DNA from: Trochalopteron elliotii
Lineage: Eukaryota > Chordata > Aves > Passeriformes > Leiothrichidae
Assembly: GCA_024734555.1 (NCBI GenBank)
Contig: JANPWX010000444.1
Location: 186,001 to 250,000, forward strand
Direction of reading: 5' to 3'
Length of the DNA: 64,000 nucleotides
Shown here: piece by piece, positions 1 to 13,471 of the stretch
Layout of the letters: each line of letters begins with the position of its first letter
Numbering within the stretch: the first letter of the stretch is position 1
Made by a program: the position numbers and the translations under genes
Notes under the pieces: generated by a model
Databases searched by the model: none
Told to the model about the DNA's origin: nothing
What the model saw: only the letters and a program-made list of their open reading frames with translations

Positions 1-1754
1 CTGAATCACCTTAAAAATGTGTTTTGCTTATCATTTTTTCCATAAAATATACCTCCATATGTAGAGCAAAAGGTAATTTTTCAATATTGGTCCATGACTT
101 GTGCCATGTGTTTCATAGTTCATAAGTATAAATTACAAATACTTCCCCCCAAAAAAATCCCAATCTAAAAACACCACAAACAAACAGAAAAAAACCCCTA
201 AACAACAAAAAAAGTCAAAACATTGGTACTTCATATTGATACTTCAGTTTAACTTTTACATGGAACGCATATTACAATGGAAAAATCCTGTTACGAATAT
301 ATTCATATTGCTTAATTCAATTTTTTACCATAAAGGATATTTACAAGGAAGTAGAAAAACTGCATTTTAAAAGTTGACAAATAACTGCAGAGTATTAATC
401 AAGGATGTGTTTCTCATACATAAAGAAAATGCATATTAGAAACAAAAATTAATAGTTGGTGGGAAATATGTTTACCCCATGATTATTCTTGAAACTAAGA
501 AACCATAATATATATACTTGGTTTAAAAATATCTGAGCTTTTGCTGAAAATTTGTGTATTTAGTAATTTGCACCTTCAAATGTGAACTGAGATAGAAATT
601 TTAAGATAGCAATAGAAGCTTATATTAAGAAATTAAGTATTTTATAAGCACTTGGTAGGCTTTATCAGACCTCTTTGTTCTTAAATATTTAAAATAGTTA
701 AGAAATATATTATCATGAGAAACAATAAGAAATTGCTTTGGAAAAGTGTGTTGAAGACAGTTCTATAGATGTTTCTCAATGCAACATCCATGAAATTTAA
801 AATATCTTACTCCATAATCACAAATACTGTCCTTCTGGGCAAGAAAAATGACCTATTTTCTAGTGAAGCAAACTGAAAACGAAAAAAAACCATGTTAAGA
901 ATTAAGAGTATGGTAGGGTTTTTTTTGTTGATGGTTTTGTTTTATATTGGTTTGGTTTAGGTTTGGTTTTTTTTAACCTGGTCTATGTAAAATCTTCATT
1001 CTTTTCTTTTTGGGCAATCACCAGAAAAGTAAATATACTGCTAAATACACACATTGTAATCTGCGAGAGCAAGAATGATCAATGGTTTCTGTTTTTTAGC
1101 AATTTAAGGTCCTCCCTATCTTATGTAGAATGTCAATATTTGGTTCTTTCTAATACTTACAAAAGATTGATGCCACCTCCTCACCTCCTTTCCAGTCAAT
1201 TTCCTTCTCTTCACATTAGGCATTTCTTATTCCTACCAGAAGGTAAGATGAGCCAGTAGAGTCAGTATTTGAGTACTGTCAGAGAAAGAAGTTCACAGAT
1301 TTTGAAGCTATGCCATGAAATCATATGCAGCTGGACTTGGATTAACACATGATCTGAGGAATTTATAATCTTTTTGTTTACTGTAGTTACAAAGACTGGA
1401 TGCATGTTGCTTACTGAAGCCTTGGAGTTTCACCAGCAGCTCATTCCCTGCTGCTTAAAACTCCAGGATAGATTGCAGAAGTGTCAGCCTTCCATGGCAC
1501 TCTCTCGTTTTAAGTAAACAAGCACTCGGCAGAGTTGGAAAAGAAACCATGGTGTCCTTCTTTCTACATACACCTCTCAACTGCGAGACTAATGAGGGCT
1601 TACTACTTTGTGTTGGTTTTAATGAATACTAGGCATGTTAAGCAAAACAGAATAATTCCAAAAGAGAGTTTATAGTCATCTACTGCAAAGTGAGATCTAA
1701 AACTGAAGAATCTTTTTTTCCTTTCTATACTTTTTCTTCTTTCTTTTCCTGAAG
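1..1754. other. Unique AT-rich non-coding DNA
   Basis: No gene or recognisable repeat was seen here. The stretch is AT-rich with short homopolymer runs. The only open frames are short (98 codons at 963-1259 on the plus strand, T-rich and low in complexity) and have no recognisable domain. A pyrimidine-rich run at about 1711-1752 lies directly before the CR1 copy. Confidence 0.6.
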
Positions 1755-2616
1755 ATTTATTCAGTGAGGCATCTCTACACCAATGCATGCAGCATTGGTA
1801 ATAAGCAAGAGGAGCTGGAAATCATGGTGGAGTTAGAAATTTACTTAATTGATATCATGGAAACCTGGTGGGATGAATCTCTCATCTGGAACACAGCAAT
1901 TGAAAGACACAATCCCAGAAGAGATAAGCGGGGTAGGAGGAGAAGGGGTGTTTCATTCTACCTTAAGGAATGAATAAACTGTGAAGAGCTGCTTCTGAAA
2001 AACAGCCACAAACGTGCTGAGAACCTCTGGGTAAAAATCAAGGACAGAACCAACCAAGTACACATTGTGGTCGGGGTCTAAATTCACCTGAGCAAGAGGA
2101 GCCTGTTGATGAAGCCTCTTGCTTCTGCTGTAGGAGGCATCACCCTCACAGGCTGTCATCCTGATGGGGGATTTCTACCACCTGGATGTCTACTGGGTAA
2201 GAAATACAACTGGCTGTACACAATCCAGGAGACTCCTGGACTGTGTTGAGGATAACTTCCTCATCTGGGTATTGGAAAAACCAACCAGAGGAGAAGCGTT
2301 ACTGGACCTGGTGTTCACCAACTCAAACAAGCTAATTAAAGAGGTTAGGAATGGAGAAGGCTGGACTGTAACAACTTTGTGATCTTGAGGAACAAGGATC
2401 TGAACTTTGGAAAAGCAAAATTCCAGCTTTTTAAAGAATTACTAGATAAGAGATCCCCTGGTAAAATGTTCTAACAGGGAGAGGAGCTGAGTGAGGCTTT
2501 GAACATCCACATCTCATGGGTGGCATCTCTGCCCAAATGTAGGGGAGTTGGAACTAGATACTCCTTAAGGCCTCTTCCAATTCAAGCCATTCTATGCTTC
2601 TGTGGTACTATGATTT
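1755..2616 (+). mobile_element. CR1 LINE, internally deleted: endonuclease part joined to 3' tail
   Basis: This is a CR1 non-LTR retrotransposon fragment, recognised by translation. The first part (1764-2440) encodes the apurinic-like endonuclease domain of ORF2. It begins with a CR1-typical LYTNACSIGNKQEELE segment, carries ETWWDES with the catalytic glutamate of this fold, and at 2164 has MGDFYHLD, where family members usually have Asn after GDF. A further conserved block, PTRGEALLDLVFTN, lies at about 2283-2324. After roughly 2490 the sequence jumps to the CR1 3' end (GAGTTGGAACTAGATACTCC at about 2548, then ATTCTATGCTTCTG). The whole reverse transcriptase, about 2 kb in a full copy, is missing. 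The reading frame is broken between 1973 and 2164, so the copy is dead. Confidence 0.9.
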
Positions 2617-4066
2617 CTCATACAGTGCAAAGGCAGTGAAGCTATTTCTAAGTTGATTCTGGGTTGAACTCTGAAACAATTCAGTTAATTTGCTACATTA
2701 CGTTCTAAAGCAATCATCACTAAATCCATGGCATTTGATCATCCCATGGCTGCCTCATGCAGCTCTCTGTCTCTTCCTCTGGAAATTTCCAGCCCCCCTG
2801 CTTCTTCAGTACAACTGGCAAGGTATCAGGCAGGCTGATTCAGTGTTTCCAATAGTTTACCAAACCTTGAACAGTGAAAAATTTTTGCATTAAAGAGTAG
2901 ATTTAACAGACGCCATCTTACTAGATGACATTCAGACACTGTTTAAGATATATTAAATCTTAATATTTTAAAGTAGTTCTTAACATAATTAATTGCTGTT
3001 TATACACATTGCCATCAATGTGCAAGGTAACAGATTCTCCATGCTCAACATAAGCTTAACCCCAGACTGTGATCACACATGCTGAAGCACCAGGAGTTTT
3101 CTGCTTCCCAGTTTGGTAAAAGAAACTTATTTGGAAAGAAGCCACTCTGAGATTTGCAGTGGTATTTAATCTGCCCTGTTCGTGCTGTGGCCTCCTTTCT
3201 TTTTAAGGAAGCTGAAGTGTTCAGTAATGGAAGAGATTCAGCCCCTATCTGTCTTTAATGAGGGAAAGACAACTAATGACTCCATTGCCTATGGGCATGA
3301 TGGATGGGCTCTCAGATCCTGGCAGCTGTGAGCAGCCTGTTAGCTCATCAAAATATTTCTTCATAATATAGCTGAACTATTTACACTTCAATCCAGATCA
3401 AAATAGTAGATTAATTTTGGCTTATTTTCATTTTTGCCCTAAGTCCTTCCATTTTTGAAACATGGCTGCTTAGTCCTTTAAGGCATATTAATTGTTTTAC
3501 AGAGTTTATTTTCACAGAATATAGGAAAAAAACATTCAGTTATTGAAGTGGTCTATGCTGTCCCTGTATGCTGGCTCTTTTGGCAGCTGGGAAGAGAAAG
3601 CTCTTTCCCTTATCACATTTTACCAAACCCTTAAATTTCACATACTTGGTGCTTTGACACTCAAGTATCTCAATACGCTTGAACTATCATGGATTCTATT
3701 AAGACTCTGTGAAAGAGCATCAGAGCACTTGTTTCAAATGAAAAGAAAACCATAAGAACTAAATTCACCAAATCCATTAAAAGATGCTCTGTGTTGGATT
3801 TTCATATGTCAGAACTGAACCCATGGACCTCTGCAGAGAGATTCACATCATCAGAGTGGAGGCAGTGTTACTGCCACCTGCCTTCCCTTTGAGTTTTTGC
3901 CAAGAAGGAATAACATTTTATTGATGCAGATCTCACACTCTGTACAGGATTTTCATTCCAGACAGAGAAGCTCTTTTAATGGCAGTGTTGGCTCTGATCC
4001 TCTGACAGGGAGGGGATTGAGACTTCTTTCCAAAAAGCTGCTGCTGAGGACTAATATCAGACTTAC

Positions 4067-4096
4067 CAGAAAAGGTACCATAATCTACTACTGAGT
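4067..4096 (-). other. Possible 30-bp micro-exon
   Basis: On the minus strand a long pyrimidine tract ending in TTGGTCAG (just right of 4096) is followed by 30 bases and then GTAAGTC, a strong donor. Two of the three frames are open. There is no homology support and no obvious partner exon, so chance is the more likely explanation. Confidence 0.1.
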
Positions 4097-5260
4097 CTGA
4101 CCAAAAAAATTGAAACACATACATAGAGAGAAGTCAACTCTAAATTTTAAAATTTGGTACCGTGTCTTGTCTGTTTAATTTTATTGTGACTTAAGAGAAA
4201 AAAAGATTTAGGGACTGGGCATGCTATTGATAATTTTTATTGAGTTGATTTCATATCCCCAATGGACTTATGCCATTAAATTCTATCATGCCATATAAAT
4301 CTCCACAGCCATGATTACTCTATGATAACTCCATGCCCTGTCGAACCTTACAGCCTAATTGGTAGTTTACAAGGAAATATCTATGTTGGTTTTGAGATTA
4401 GCATCCTGTTTCCTCGGCAACAAGCAATATTTTCTTGACATGTTCAAAGTTATTAGTATTGGTGTGTCTGTTTACACAAAATGCAAGTGAAAAATACTCT
4501 GTCCAGATGGGTAGTGAAAATAATAAAAACATTTTTTGGGAAGGTGAATATTTTCTGTGATATTCGAGAATTCCCTGAATCCTGTTTTGGTGCTTATTTA
4601 CAGCAGTGCAAATCAGGTAAATCTCTGATGACTTGAAAATCTGAGAGTCAGCAAAGCATCTGGACTACAAGATACTGCAGAGGTCTCCATTAGTGTTCAC
4701 ACTGGTGTCATATACAGGAAGTATCTGAAGAAATGTCTCTGCCAGCTTGGTTAGAAACTGGATATCCTGTACTAACTTTTTTGATAAATAGAGATAAAGG
4801 AGAATCTTGGATGTCTAAGACCTCATGCAACCAGGTAAGGCATGGGACTAATCTCCCCTAAATCTGTTGGCCAGAATGCACTGAGATAATTTGGGAATTT
4901 TGTTAATTTTGCAAATTTTTTTCCACAATTCTCCAAGCAGCAAGCCAAAATCCTTCATCCTTCACAGTCCTACAGCTCTTGGGGCACTTTTTGGCTCAGT
5001 TGCCACACTTCTTCCTCTATAAAAACTCCAGAGAAGAAAATAGTTTTCAGTAGGATGACAGAACACTTGAGAAATATTTCAAATCTCTTTAAGATTTACC
5101 TACAAAAATTCCCAGCCATAGAACCTATGGGGTTTTGATCTGAAAATATGTAACGACTACCTGTTACTAAGGGAAATATTTTGTCACAAGAAGAAACATC
5201 ATTCTTCCATGCCTAGAAAATTTTATCATGGAACAGCCACTTCCTGGATGAGGGCTCAAA

Positions 5261-5300
5261 CCAATACTGAAAGACATCGGCCAATACTGACAGACATCCG
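5261..5300. repeat. 20-bp unit duplicated in tandem
   Basis: The unit CCAATACTGAAAGACATCGG is followed at once by a near-identical copy with two substitutions (CCAATACTGACAGACATCCG). It is a local slippage duplication with no visible function. Confidence 0.85.
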
Positions 5301-8300
5301 CATTTCCACAGAACTTTTCAGGGAGCACTTTTCCTTTCCTTAGCTTCCCTATAAACCTTTCCTTGCCTTTCAGCCCCACCCCTCCCAATCTAGGGTTTGT
5401 TTCTGGCAGCATCTCTGTCCTGCCCCCATTAGCAAAGAACTTTCTACCACCTGTATTACTTGTGAATAACTGGCTAGATTAGATGCTATACAGTTGACAT
5501 ATCTGCAGGAAGTTGCTTCCTATCCAATTAGAAGCTAAATGCCAAATACTGAACTACAATAGAGAAATTCCTGGGCCAAACACAACAGGTAAACAAGGTA
5601 CAGTATCGGGGTGTTATAAAGAACAAAGTTAAGCTGGACAGAAATATGCCCTAAGAATAAGCCTTCCAAAAATATCTTCTATGGTGGCTAGAGAAAAATG
5701 TCTCTTTCTCAGTGAAACACGGAAAAAAAAAATTAAATAAATGTAACATGATACAGCAACTGTTGGAAAATACAATTAAATGAAAGGAAAAGCAGACAAG
5801 GAAGCCTGAAGGGAGAGATGAACTTCCTCAACTCTTATAGCTTTCTGAACACTATTTGAAGCCTAAAGAAGAGCTGGTCTACATAATCCGTGTTCAACGC
5901 ACATCTAGAGGGTCAAGTAAAAGGAGCAAATTACAGTCTTTTGTTATTCTTGCTCTTTAAATATGAGTTTTTCTTCATCAACCGTTGCAACATTTTTCTT
6001 GACTGTCTACTTTTGGGAGCCTGGTATAGACACAAATTCACATAATTCTGGCAATTTTGCATAATATAGAGATCAGATTTAGGAACAGTGGCAGTTTCTC
6101 CTCCCTTCTACAAGGGCACAAGTCTCCCTAGCAGTCATCTATGAAAAATGATGAAAAATAGCCCTAAATTTTCACATCTCTGTTAAAATTCAAAGAAAAT
6201 ATGTATACACCATATTTTTTTTCCATTTCCTTCTCTCCAGTTTCTCCTCAGCAGTTTTGCAGGTGTCTATTTTCTTTTCTGCTCCTCTTCTCTATGCCAC
6301 TCTTTTTTCCTGCAGCTTTTAGATGTTCCCTATTATCTTATTCCTCTCCAAGAAAGGATTTCCTTGAGACAAAATGGCTGCCACTGTGCCTCATTCCCTC
6401 ATGTCCTCTTTCCCAGAACACACAAAAATCCCAAATCTAAATGACTATTGTCATTAGCATCAGGCGCAGGAGTCACCATCCCATGTCTTTCCAAAGCACA
6501 AGTGTATGTAGGGGTTAGCACTTCTCAAAAGCAAACACACTCAGCCACCATTCTGCTCATAAAGGAAGATATTTTGAAAGTCCAAATACATTGTCACCTA
6601 CCACCCATGAAGCGAGGTGACTCATGCATCTGGAGAGTAGAGAGGAATGTACCCCCACAATTATGATGTGCACTATCTGTCTGCCAATTGCAGAATATTG
6701 GGAAGTGTATGAGACATCAGAATGTCTCAGAAAATATTCTCCATTTGTACTCCCTTTTTCTGTACCATTTTTCCATTCTTTGCCTCATTTCCCAGAGGCA
6801 TTACAGCAGTCCATAGATAAAAGGAGTTATTTGGGTCTGATTTTCAATCCTGTCCATTCCTTCTTTATTAATTAAACCTTTTTAAATGCTACCTTTCTGA
6901 ATCTTAAGGCACCTGTTAAGGAAAAATCTTATCTTCCTACCCTAAGAAGAGTTTGCTCTCTCATCCTCCGCATATACTAGACCACTTCTTGTGGAGTATT
7001 CTTTCTTACCTGCTGAAGTGACCCTGTCTTTCCAGGTGGGTTCCCAGAGCCAGCTTTAAAAAGCGAGTCCTTGCTGCTTCAGTTATACTGTTGCTCCCAG
7101 TGTCTCAGAAGCCATTCCAATAATCTTCATATCTTCACTCAGCTCAAATGTGCAAATTCACAGGCACTCCTCTCCTCCACAGTGTCTCATGCTCTCACAG
7201 TCAGACTGTTTCTGGACCACTGGACACTGCTTTGTGCCATCTTTCTTATTTGTGACCCTATTCAGTATAAAAATTTCATAGCCAGTAATAGCATTCTTAT
7301 CTTTAGGTGTAATACATTTTAACATCCATATAAAAAAAGAATCCTTCAGATAAGGCAAAACCTGAAAGAGTCAGTTGAATCCTTCAAGAAATGTGCCAAT
7401 TACTTCTCATGAAGGTTCTATTTTTTTTTAAGTTCAGTATGACAGAAATACCATTTCTTAATTCTCTTAGACTAAGTTCACAAAGCCACTAGCCCTGTTT
7501 CCAGTAACATAAGAATCTGAGCAGTTTCCAAGTACAGGAAGATTCATTTTGAGACAGTTTGCTTTGTCCACATCGCTTGATTTTAATCTTGTTCATTTGT
7601 CACTGACAGCATCACCTGCTGAGCTAAAATGTTTTTCAGACTGAAACTGGAGGATGGGCAGCCAAGATTAATGGCCCACAAATCATATATTAGGAAGTGG
7701 TTTTCTTTGACCAGCACTGAATCCTCATTTATGCTGTTGTTGGATGGCAGTAGGAAACTGTAGTTAGAAAACACTGCACATTTTTCCTTTATAATATTTC
7801 ATTTTCAGTCAACTAACCCCCAAAAGTTGTCTGATTCATCACTTAAAGACACCATCTGCTGACCTGTCAGGGAGGGTGGTCAGAACTGTCTCAGTGGAGC
7901 ATTTTTTCTACCAGATTTGTGTCTAAAAGCAGCCATAGGAGAAAAGGGTAAGATACAGACCTACCCTTAGTTGCTTGTTTGGAGGATTCTCCACATGATT
8001 AACATTTACCAAGGCAACAAAGAAATGGATGAAGAGGGAAAGTAAAAGCAGTGTGTTGCATGGGAGAAAGTTCTTGTGTGAAATGTGAACTTTAGGTGTT
8101 TTTTTTTCTGTTCAGCCAGCTCTGCTAGATGTACACATCTCATCCTTGGTTCACTGGGATTTTATTGGAGCCACTGAATGCAATAGAGTGCAGGCAGATG
8201 GTGAAACCAAGGAGTATCATTAGTGCAATTTTAGGTTTTTTTCATGCTGTACATTCAAAATTTCTGGTTTGCTGACTGTGTTCATGTTGCAGGAAATCTG

Positions 8301-8381
8301 ATTTTGAGGCAAGGAAAAGCAAAGAGCAATAAGCTTAATATGTCCTTATGTATTTCTGATGCAACTGTTTTTCAGTCATAG

Positions 8382-8427
8382 CAGCACATACTCACAATAT
8401 TTCTCAGCACATACTCACAATATTTCT
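8382..8427. repeat. Perfect 23-bp tandem duplication
   Basis: Two identical 23-base copies sit back to back (8382-8404 and 8405-8427), each starting CAGCACATACTC. Perfect identity suggests a recent duplication or an assembly artefact. Confidence 0.9.
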
Positions 8428-11400
8428 TACATGGCAGCTTATGATTTAAGTTAGATTTTCCAGAGATGTGTCCTGAAAATGCTACTCCCAAAAATTCCAA
8501 CAGCAAATATCCAGGCTCCCTATTAAACTAAGAAAGGTTCTTCTGAAACCTCACACAGTTCTTCTTAGATCATTAATTATTTTGCATTGTAACCACAAAA
8601 ATTTTTCTGCTTTTTTCTTATACCCTACAGTTATATTAGAAATGAGAAAAGTTATAAGGGCATAAATACATCTCCAACTAACAAAAATACACCTTTGATT
8701 TAGTTATATATGAGTGCTAAACACAATTTAAACATAATTTTTGCAGCAGTCATTACCATAGTAACCTAGTCCTGTATGCAGATATTGAATGGATAAATAT
8801 CTTTTTTCCATGAAAGCTCTCTCCCTCACCTACAAAACTACACTTACCCTGTTTCCAATGAATGCTTAAGTCTTCAGGCAGTTCTGCCTTTTGTCCCTTA
8901 AGACATGTTTCACATTCCTCTGCTCAGGACATATCACATGATGAGAATTGGTGATTTCAGATATTTACTAGCTAGATAAGATGAGCCTCAAGTACCAGGA
9001 GGCTCATTTGTTTCATTCTGTGGGTCAGCAGTTTTCTTCCTCTGTGGCAGTCGGTAGGGAAAAAGACTACCCTCACCAATGACTACAAAAAACCCCAAAG
9101 TGAAGCATCTTTGTGTCATTTTCTACCAAACAGTATGCTGTTCTGAATAATCAGACATTTATATGGATGAGAATAGAACTCATAATAGGAAATATTTTCT
9201 TATTGTTTGATAAATTGGTTTGGTAAACAATTCTAATTTTCTGGAAAGTTGCGACAACAAAAATTTTGTTCAAAGACCATTAGGCAGACAGCTCCTCTGT
9301 GTCTGAATATTCTTTGTTCATCAAGGGACAAAAACAAAGGACTCCTTTCCCTCTGTTGTGGCTATTCATTTGTACTTCTAAATAAAGAACATGTGGAAAT
9401 ACAGTGCCTCTGTTGGGGTTTTGGGTTTTTTGCCTCTGCTCACCATCAAGGAAAAAAACTCATTATGATCAATAAATACAGGTCACAAGAAGTAAGTATG
9501 CTTATATCAAAGGCTCGTTAGCCTAGAAATATTAAATATTATATTGTCTTTCTAGTAAGACGTAAATGAGTTGGACTATCCACTGGGTCCGACCTTCCAA
9601 GCATTTTCATCTCTACCTTGATCAATTCAGCAAGAAGAAATAGAAAGGGGATGAAAGAATTTACATCATCAATTCTTCCTTAGGAAATTTATAAATCATC
9701 ATTTTAACATTTGTGCATAAATGTGACCATGTTCTTATTATAATCTGACTAGGTTTCCCTCAGCCTCCCTTCTCCCCTTCAAAAACTTTTCCTGTATGAC
9801 ACTGCCCAAAGCATCTGTTCAGGGGGGAAGGCTGAGCCATTCCTATTAAGAGCAGTACTATATAACTGGAGGTCTCCAGAAAAGGACAAAGAAAGGACTG
9901 GATACTATGACATATTCTCCTCTGTCTTCTGCATTTTAAACAGGTGTTATGCACCATGACTTTGGGGCAGTAAACACACAAAGAGCCACTAAATCACATT
10001 TTCATAATCTTCCTTGGGTAGAAGGAGGACCAGGCCTTTGAAAGCTCTGGTTGCACACACACACAGTGCAGCTAAGCTGATCAGCTGGTCCAAGGAGAAA
10101 AGTGAGGACAGGACCTTTGGTCCTTAACATGCTCTTGCTCCATGCCCTGCTCCCTTTAATTGATAAACTTCTCTCAGCACACAATGTTGGTGTCAAAGTT
10201 TCCTATGTCTCTGAAATCGATAGGCACGTATCAAATTCATACTATCCCCTAAACTGTTGAACACTGAGGAATGGACTCTGCCCAGAAATCATTAATTAGT
10301 AGCTTGGTTCCCATAATTTTTCTCAGATATGTTTTTAATTGAATTTTTTTCTGGCTCAATTTTCTATTTGTTTTTGCTTTCTCTCTTTTTTAATTTTTTT
10401 TTCCCAGTGGATGGATTAACATAGTAGCTGTTGCTGTTTCATCACTAACAGATGGTAATCAAAAACTGTTTAAAGAAATCTAACAAACATTCTAGCATGA
10501 TTTACTGAATGAAACTGAGAACACTGCCTTCCTGCTTCTGATGTACATCATCCTTTCAATAATTACCAACAGATTTCTTTTCAACTTCAGTAATGATAAT
10601 TGTGTGAGTAGGGTTTATAGCTAAAATACTATATTTGTATTAAAAATGAAAGGCAGAAAATAGAACATTTTGCCTTAATATAGCAGGGGCTTTTTGTTTG
10701 CTGGAAATCACTTGTTTTTGTAATAGTTCACTATTTTTAGTTTTTAAAGAATTGTCTTAAAATATATATACATATTTATTTATTAATCTTTCTTTCTGCT
10801 ATAGTTTGCAGTTAGCATAATTTTTCCTACTGGAAAAACCTACCAGATATTTACTGAAGCACATTTTTTTGCATGTTACTAAGAAGATATGCTTGGCTCT
10901 CCTAACATCAAGTGGGACTTTTAATTCATGTTTCTGTCCTTTGAATAATGCAATGGCAGCTTGTAATCCTGTTACATGTGAGGATTTTCAGCAACGATTC
11001 AATGCCATGTGAGATGCTTTCTTTGGCTTTTGAAACTGGCCTTCACATGTGTGCATGTTACCTGAAAAGCTCTTTAATTCAGAGGGTTTTTTTAGTTTAA
11101 TACCCACATCATTCTTCTTATACATAAGCCCATGGTCCTGTGTAATTCAAAATGCGAGGACTTCTTCAGAACAAAGAGACATACATTAACTACCTGCTAG
11201 CCACCATGTATTTTTTTATGCTATGGAAAGTGCATTTGTGACCTTGGTGCCACCATAAAGTCTGGAGAAAATTGTTTGGACTATTAAATCACTGGGTTTG
11301 AGTAGTGGCAGAATTACAGTCCCTGGAATTTTTTAAAATAGCTCTTTTAAGCTTGTTTAAAGTGATAATATATCCATTCCAATGATTTGATATCTAGCAG

Positions 11401-11929
11401 AATCTTGCAATAGTTAAATCTGCAGAAAAGCACCTGGAAAAGTATTTTACAGCAGTGTTTTGTGACCCAGGTCTAAAATTGGGCTCTGGGTTTAGACATT
11501 TTTGTGACTATCACATCTCACCAAGTGTAACACTCAGTGATGTACAGGAATGGAAATTCCTGCTGCAGTACTTCAGGCTTTCAACTGCTATCTGTGAAAG
11601 TAATGTGTTGGTGCACAACCTGCTCATCAGGTGCTCAGAGACAGCCATGAGAAAACTTGTTGCAAAATGAGTTTAATGTCTAGCTGAATTTAGAACTGAC
11701 ATAAATATCAGGATTAAGTGTGTAACAGTTTCCAAATGTATTCTTAATTACTGTTGCATATTGTAATGTGTTCAAAGAGGGTGTTCCCTAAAGGCATCTG
11801 GCTATTAATGAGTTTTATTGTGGGTCACTGAGCAGAGAGAAAAAAACAAATATAGACAAGAACAAACTCTGGGTTGTGAAGCGACTATTAAATAATTAGC
11901 AGTCCAATAATAGTAGCAAAGGTACTCAC

Positions 11930-11975
11930 CCATCCTTCAGCCACACGGAAGAAGCCCACGAGATACATAGGCTGC
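11930..11975 (-). other. Possible 46-bp coding exon
   Basis: Read on the minus strand, a pyrimidine-rich acceptor (CACTTGCTCCTTTTAG) leads into 46 bases and then the donor GTGAGTACC. With one base completing the preceding codon the frame is open and reads QPMYLVGFFRVAEGW. A second frame is also open. The phase (2 in, 0 out) fits the candidate at 13299-13396, which would lie upstream across a 1,323-bp intron. I do not recognise the protein, and chance splice motifs are common at this scale. Confidence 0.22.
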
Positions 11976-13298
11976 CTAAAAGGAGCAAGTGACAAAAGAA
12001 TTTAAATTTGCCCATGAGACATAGTTCAACATAAGCTTAATGTGAGATGAAGGAAAGATTAGTCAAAAGAGATATGACCCTGGTTTACAGTGAGCTTCTT
12101 ACAATCAAGGAAAACCACAACTGTCATGTTGATTCCCACAGCTGTTAGGAACACTAATCTGCCCTTCTGTAAAACAATGGAAGAGAACCACTTGCTTGCA
12201 AATAAAGGAAATTAGTGTGTTGATCAGATGAATGAATAATAAACTTGATGTCATTGACATCTCCATTTCCCCACTGAGTAGAAAAAGCCTTTATGGAGCA
12301 GTGTTCTGCTTCTCGATGTCTCTTTTCAAAGATTTGTGAATGCTGAAATTCAAGGCAAGGTTTTACAGTGAAATAGACTTTGGCTATGTGCGTAGCATTG
12401 AATTTTGTAATCTTCTTTAAAGCATGCAATCATATTTCCATTATTTTAGTGGTGAGACCACTGTAATATATATGCCTAATGCAAAAGAACTAGACTCTTT
12501 AAAAAAATGCATGAACTTTCAAATCTTCTTCTTTCCTCCTCCCCCCAAGCTGGACACAATTAGAATTTCCTTATTTTAAACCATCTTTTGATTACCTTAA
12601 TTAAAAGTCAGTTGGTCTTGAAGGAATATCCTTTAATCAAGACAAAACCTGCCACAGAATCAATGACCTAAATGTCCCATTCTTTGCACACACATCAGAA
12701 AATGCATATGGGTATATGAAATGCTTTGATCTACTACAACATCAATGAACTTTGCAGCACAGAGATAACATTATGGGCCAGTATGACCACTATGAGCCAA
12801 CTGGTAAAGGCAGCTGTAAAATTAAAACTGTCAGATATTTAATTTCGTATTTCCATTGTGTTTTGAAGAATTTTGTGAATAAACTTTTTTCTAGACACTT
12901 TGAATTCTTCTAAAATATGATTAAATAAACTCTATGGCTACTTCTATTTTTGCCTTTTTTTAGATTTTTTACATATATCCACCACGCACACCTAAGTACT
13001 CTCCCCACACCACCAATTTTTAAGCATGGTTACAACTGGTCATGTAGCACACAAAACCACAGAAATGCTTTGATATATGGATACCAAAATCAGCATCCAT
13101 ATTCCATAGCAGCTGCAGATGTACATAACACAAAGAAGAGCTGCGCTTTGCTATTTCCTTTGGGATTTTCAGTGCATGATTCCAAAGCTTTTCCTGTTCT
13201 AAACCTAGTGTTATGTTGAAATTGTACGTCCATCTGATTATCCCCATGAACTCACCAAAATCTTCTCTGTCACTGAGTTCTGCTCCTGTAGTCCTTAC

Positions 13299-13396
13299 CT
13301 GAAAAATGGCAAACACATAAATTCATCTTCTGGATTAGTTAATAAACATGAATCTTTCTCACATGTTTGAGCAAAATAGCAGAATAACCCCATCAC
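13299..13396 (-). other. Possible 98-bp coding exon
   Basis: On the minus strand the acceptor is CTGTTGCAG, with a modest pyrimidine tract, and the donor is the near-ideal CAG|GTAAGG. The 98 bases are open in phase 0 and leave two bases. Part of the predicted peptide reads TCEKDSCLLTNPEDEFMC. The out-phase matches the in-phase of the 46-bp candidate at 11930-11975. An overlapping alternative exon (13256-13298), using the CAG as acceptor and GTGAGT as donor, is also possible. No family was recognised. Confidence 0.22.
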
Positions 13397-13436
13397 CTGC
13401 AACAGTTACTTGGGAAGCCCATCACACCAAATGTCC

Positions 13437-13471
13437 TCTCCTTCTTCCTTTCTTCTTCCTTTCTTCTTTTC
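13437..13471. repeat. Pyrimidine-rich TTCTTCCTTTC repeat
   Basis: An 11-base pyrimidine unit is repeated about two and a half times and runs into TTCTTTTCCCC. It is a simple low-complexity tract. Confidence 0.8.

Noticed and set aside
9566..9605. Short string resembling the CR1 tail (GTTGGACTA ... GACCTTCCAA)
   Set aside because: Too short and without the rest of the CR1 3' end. May be chance.
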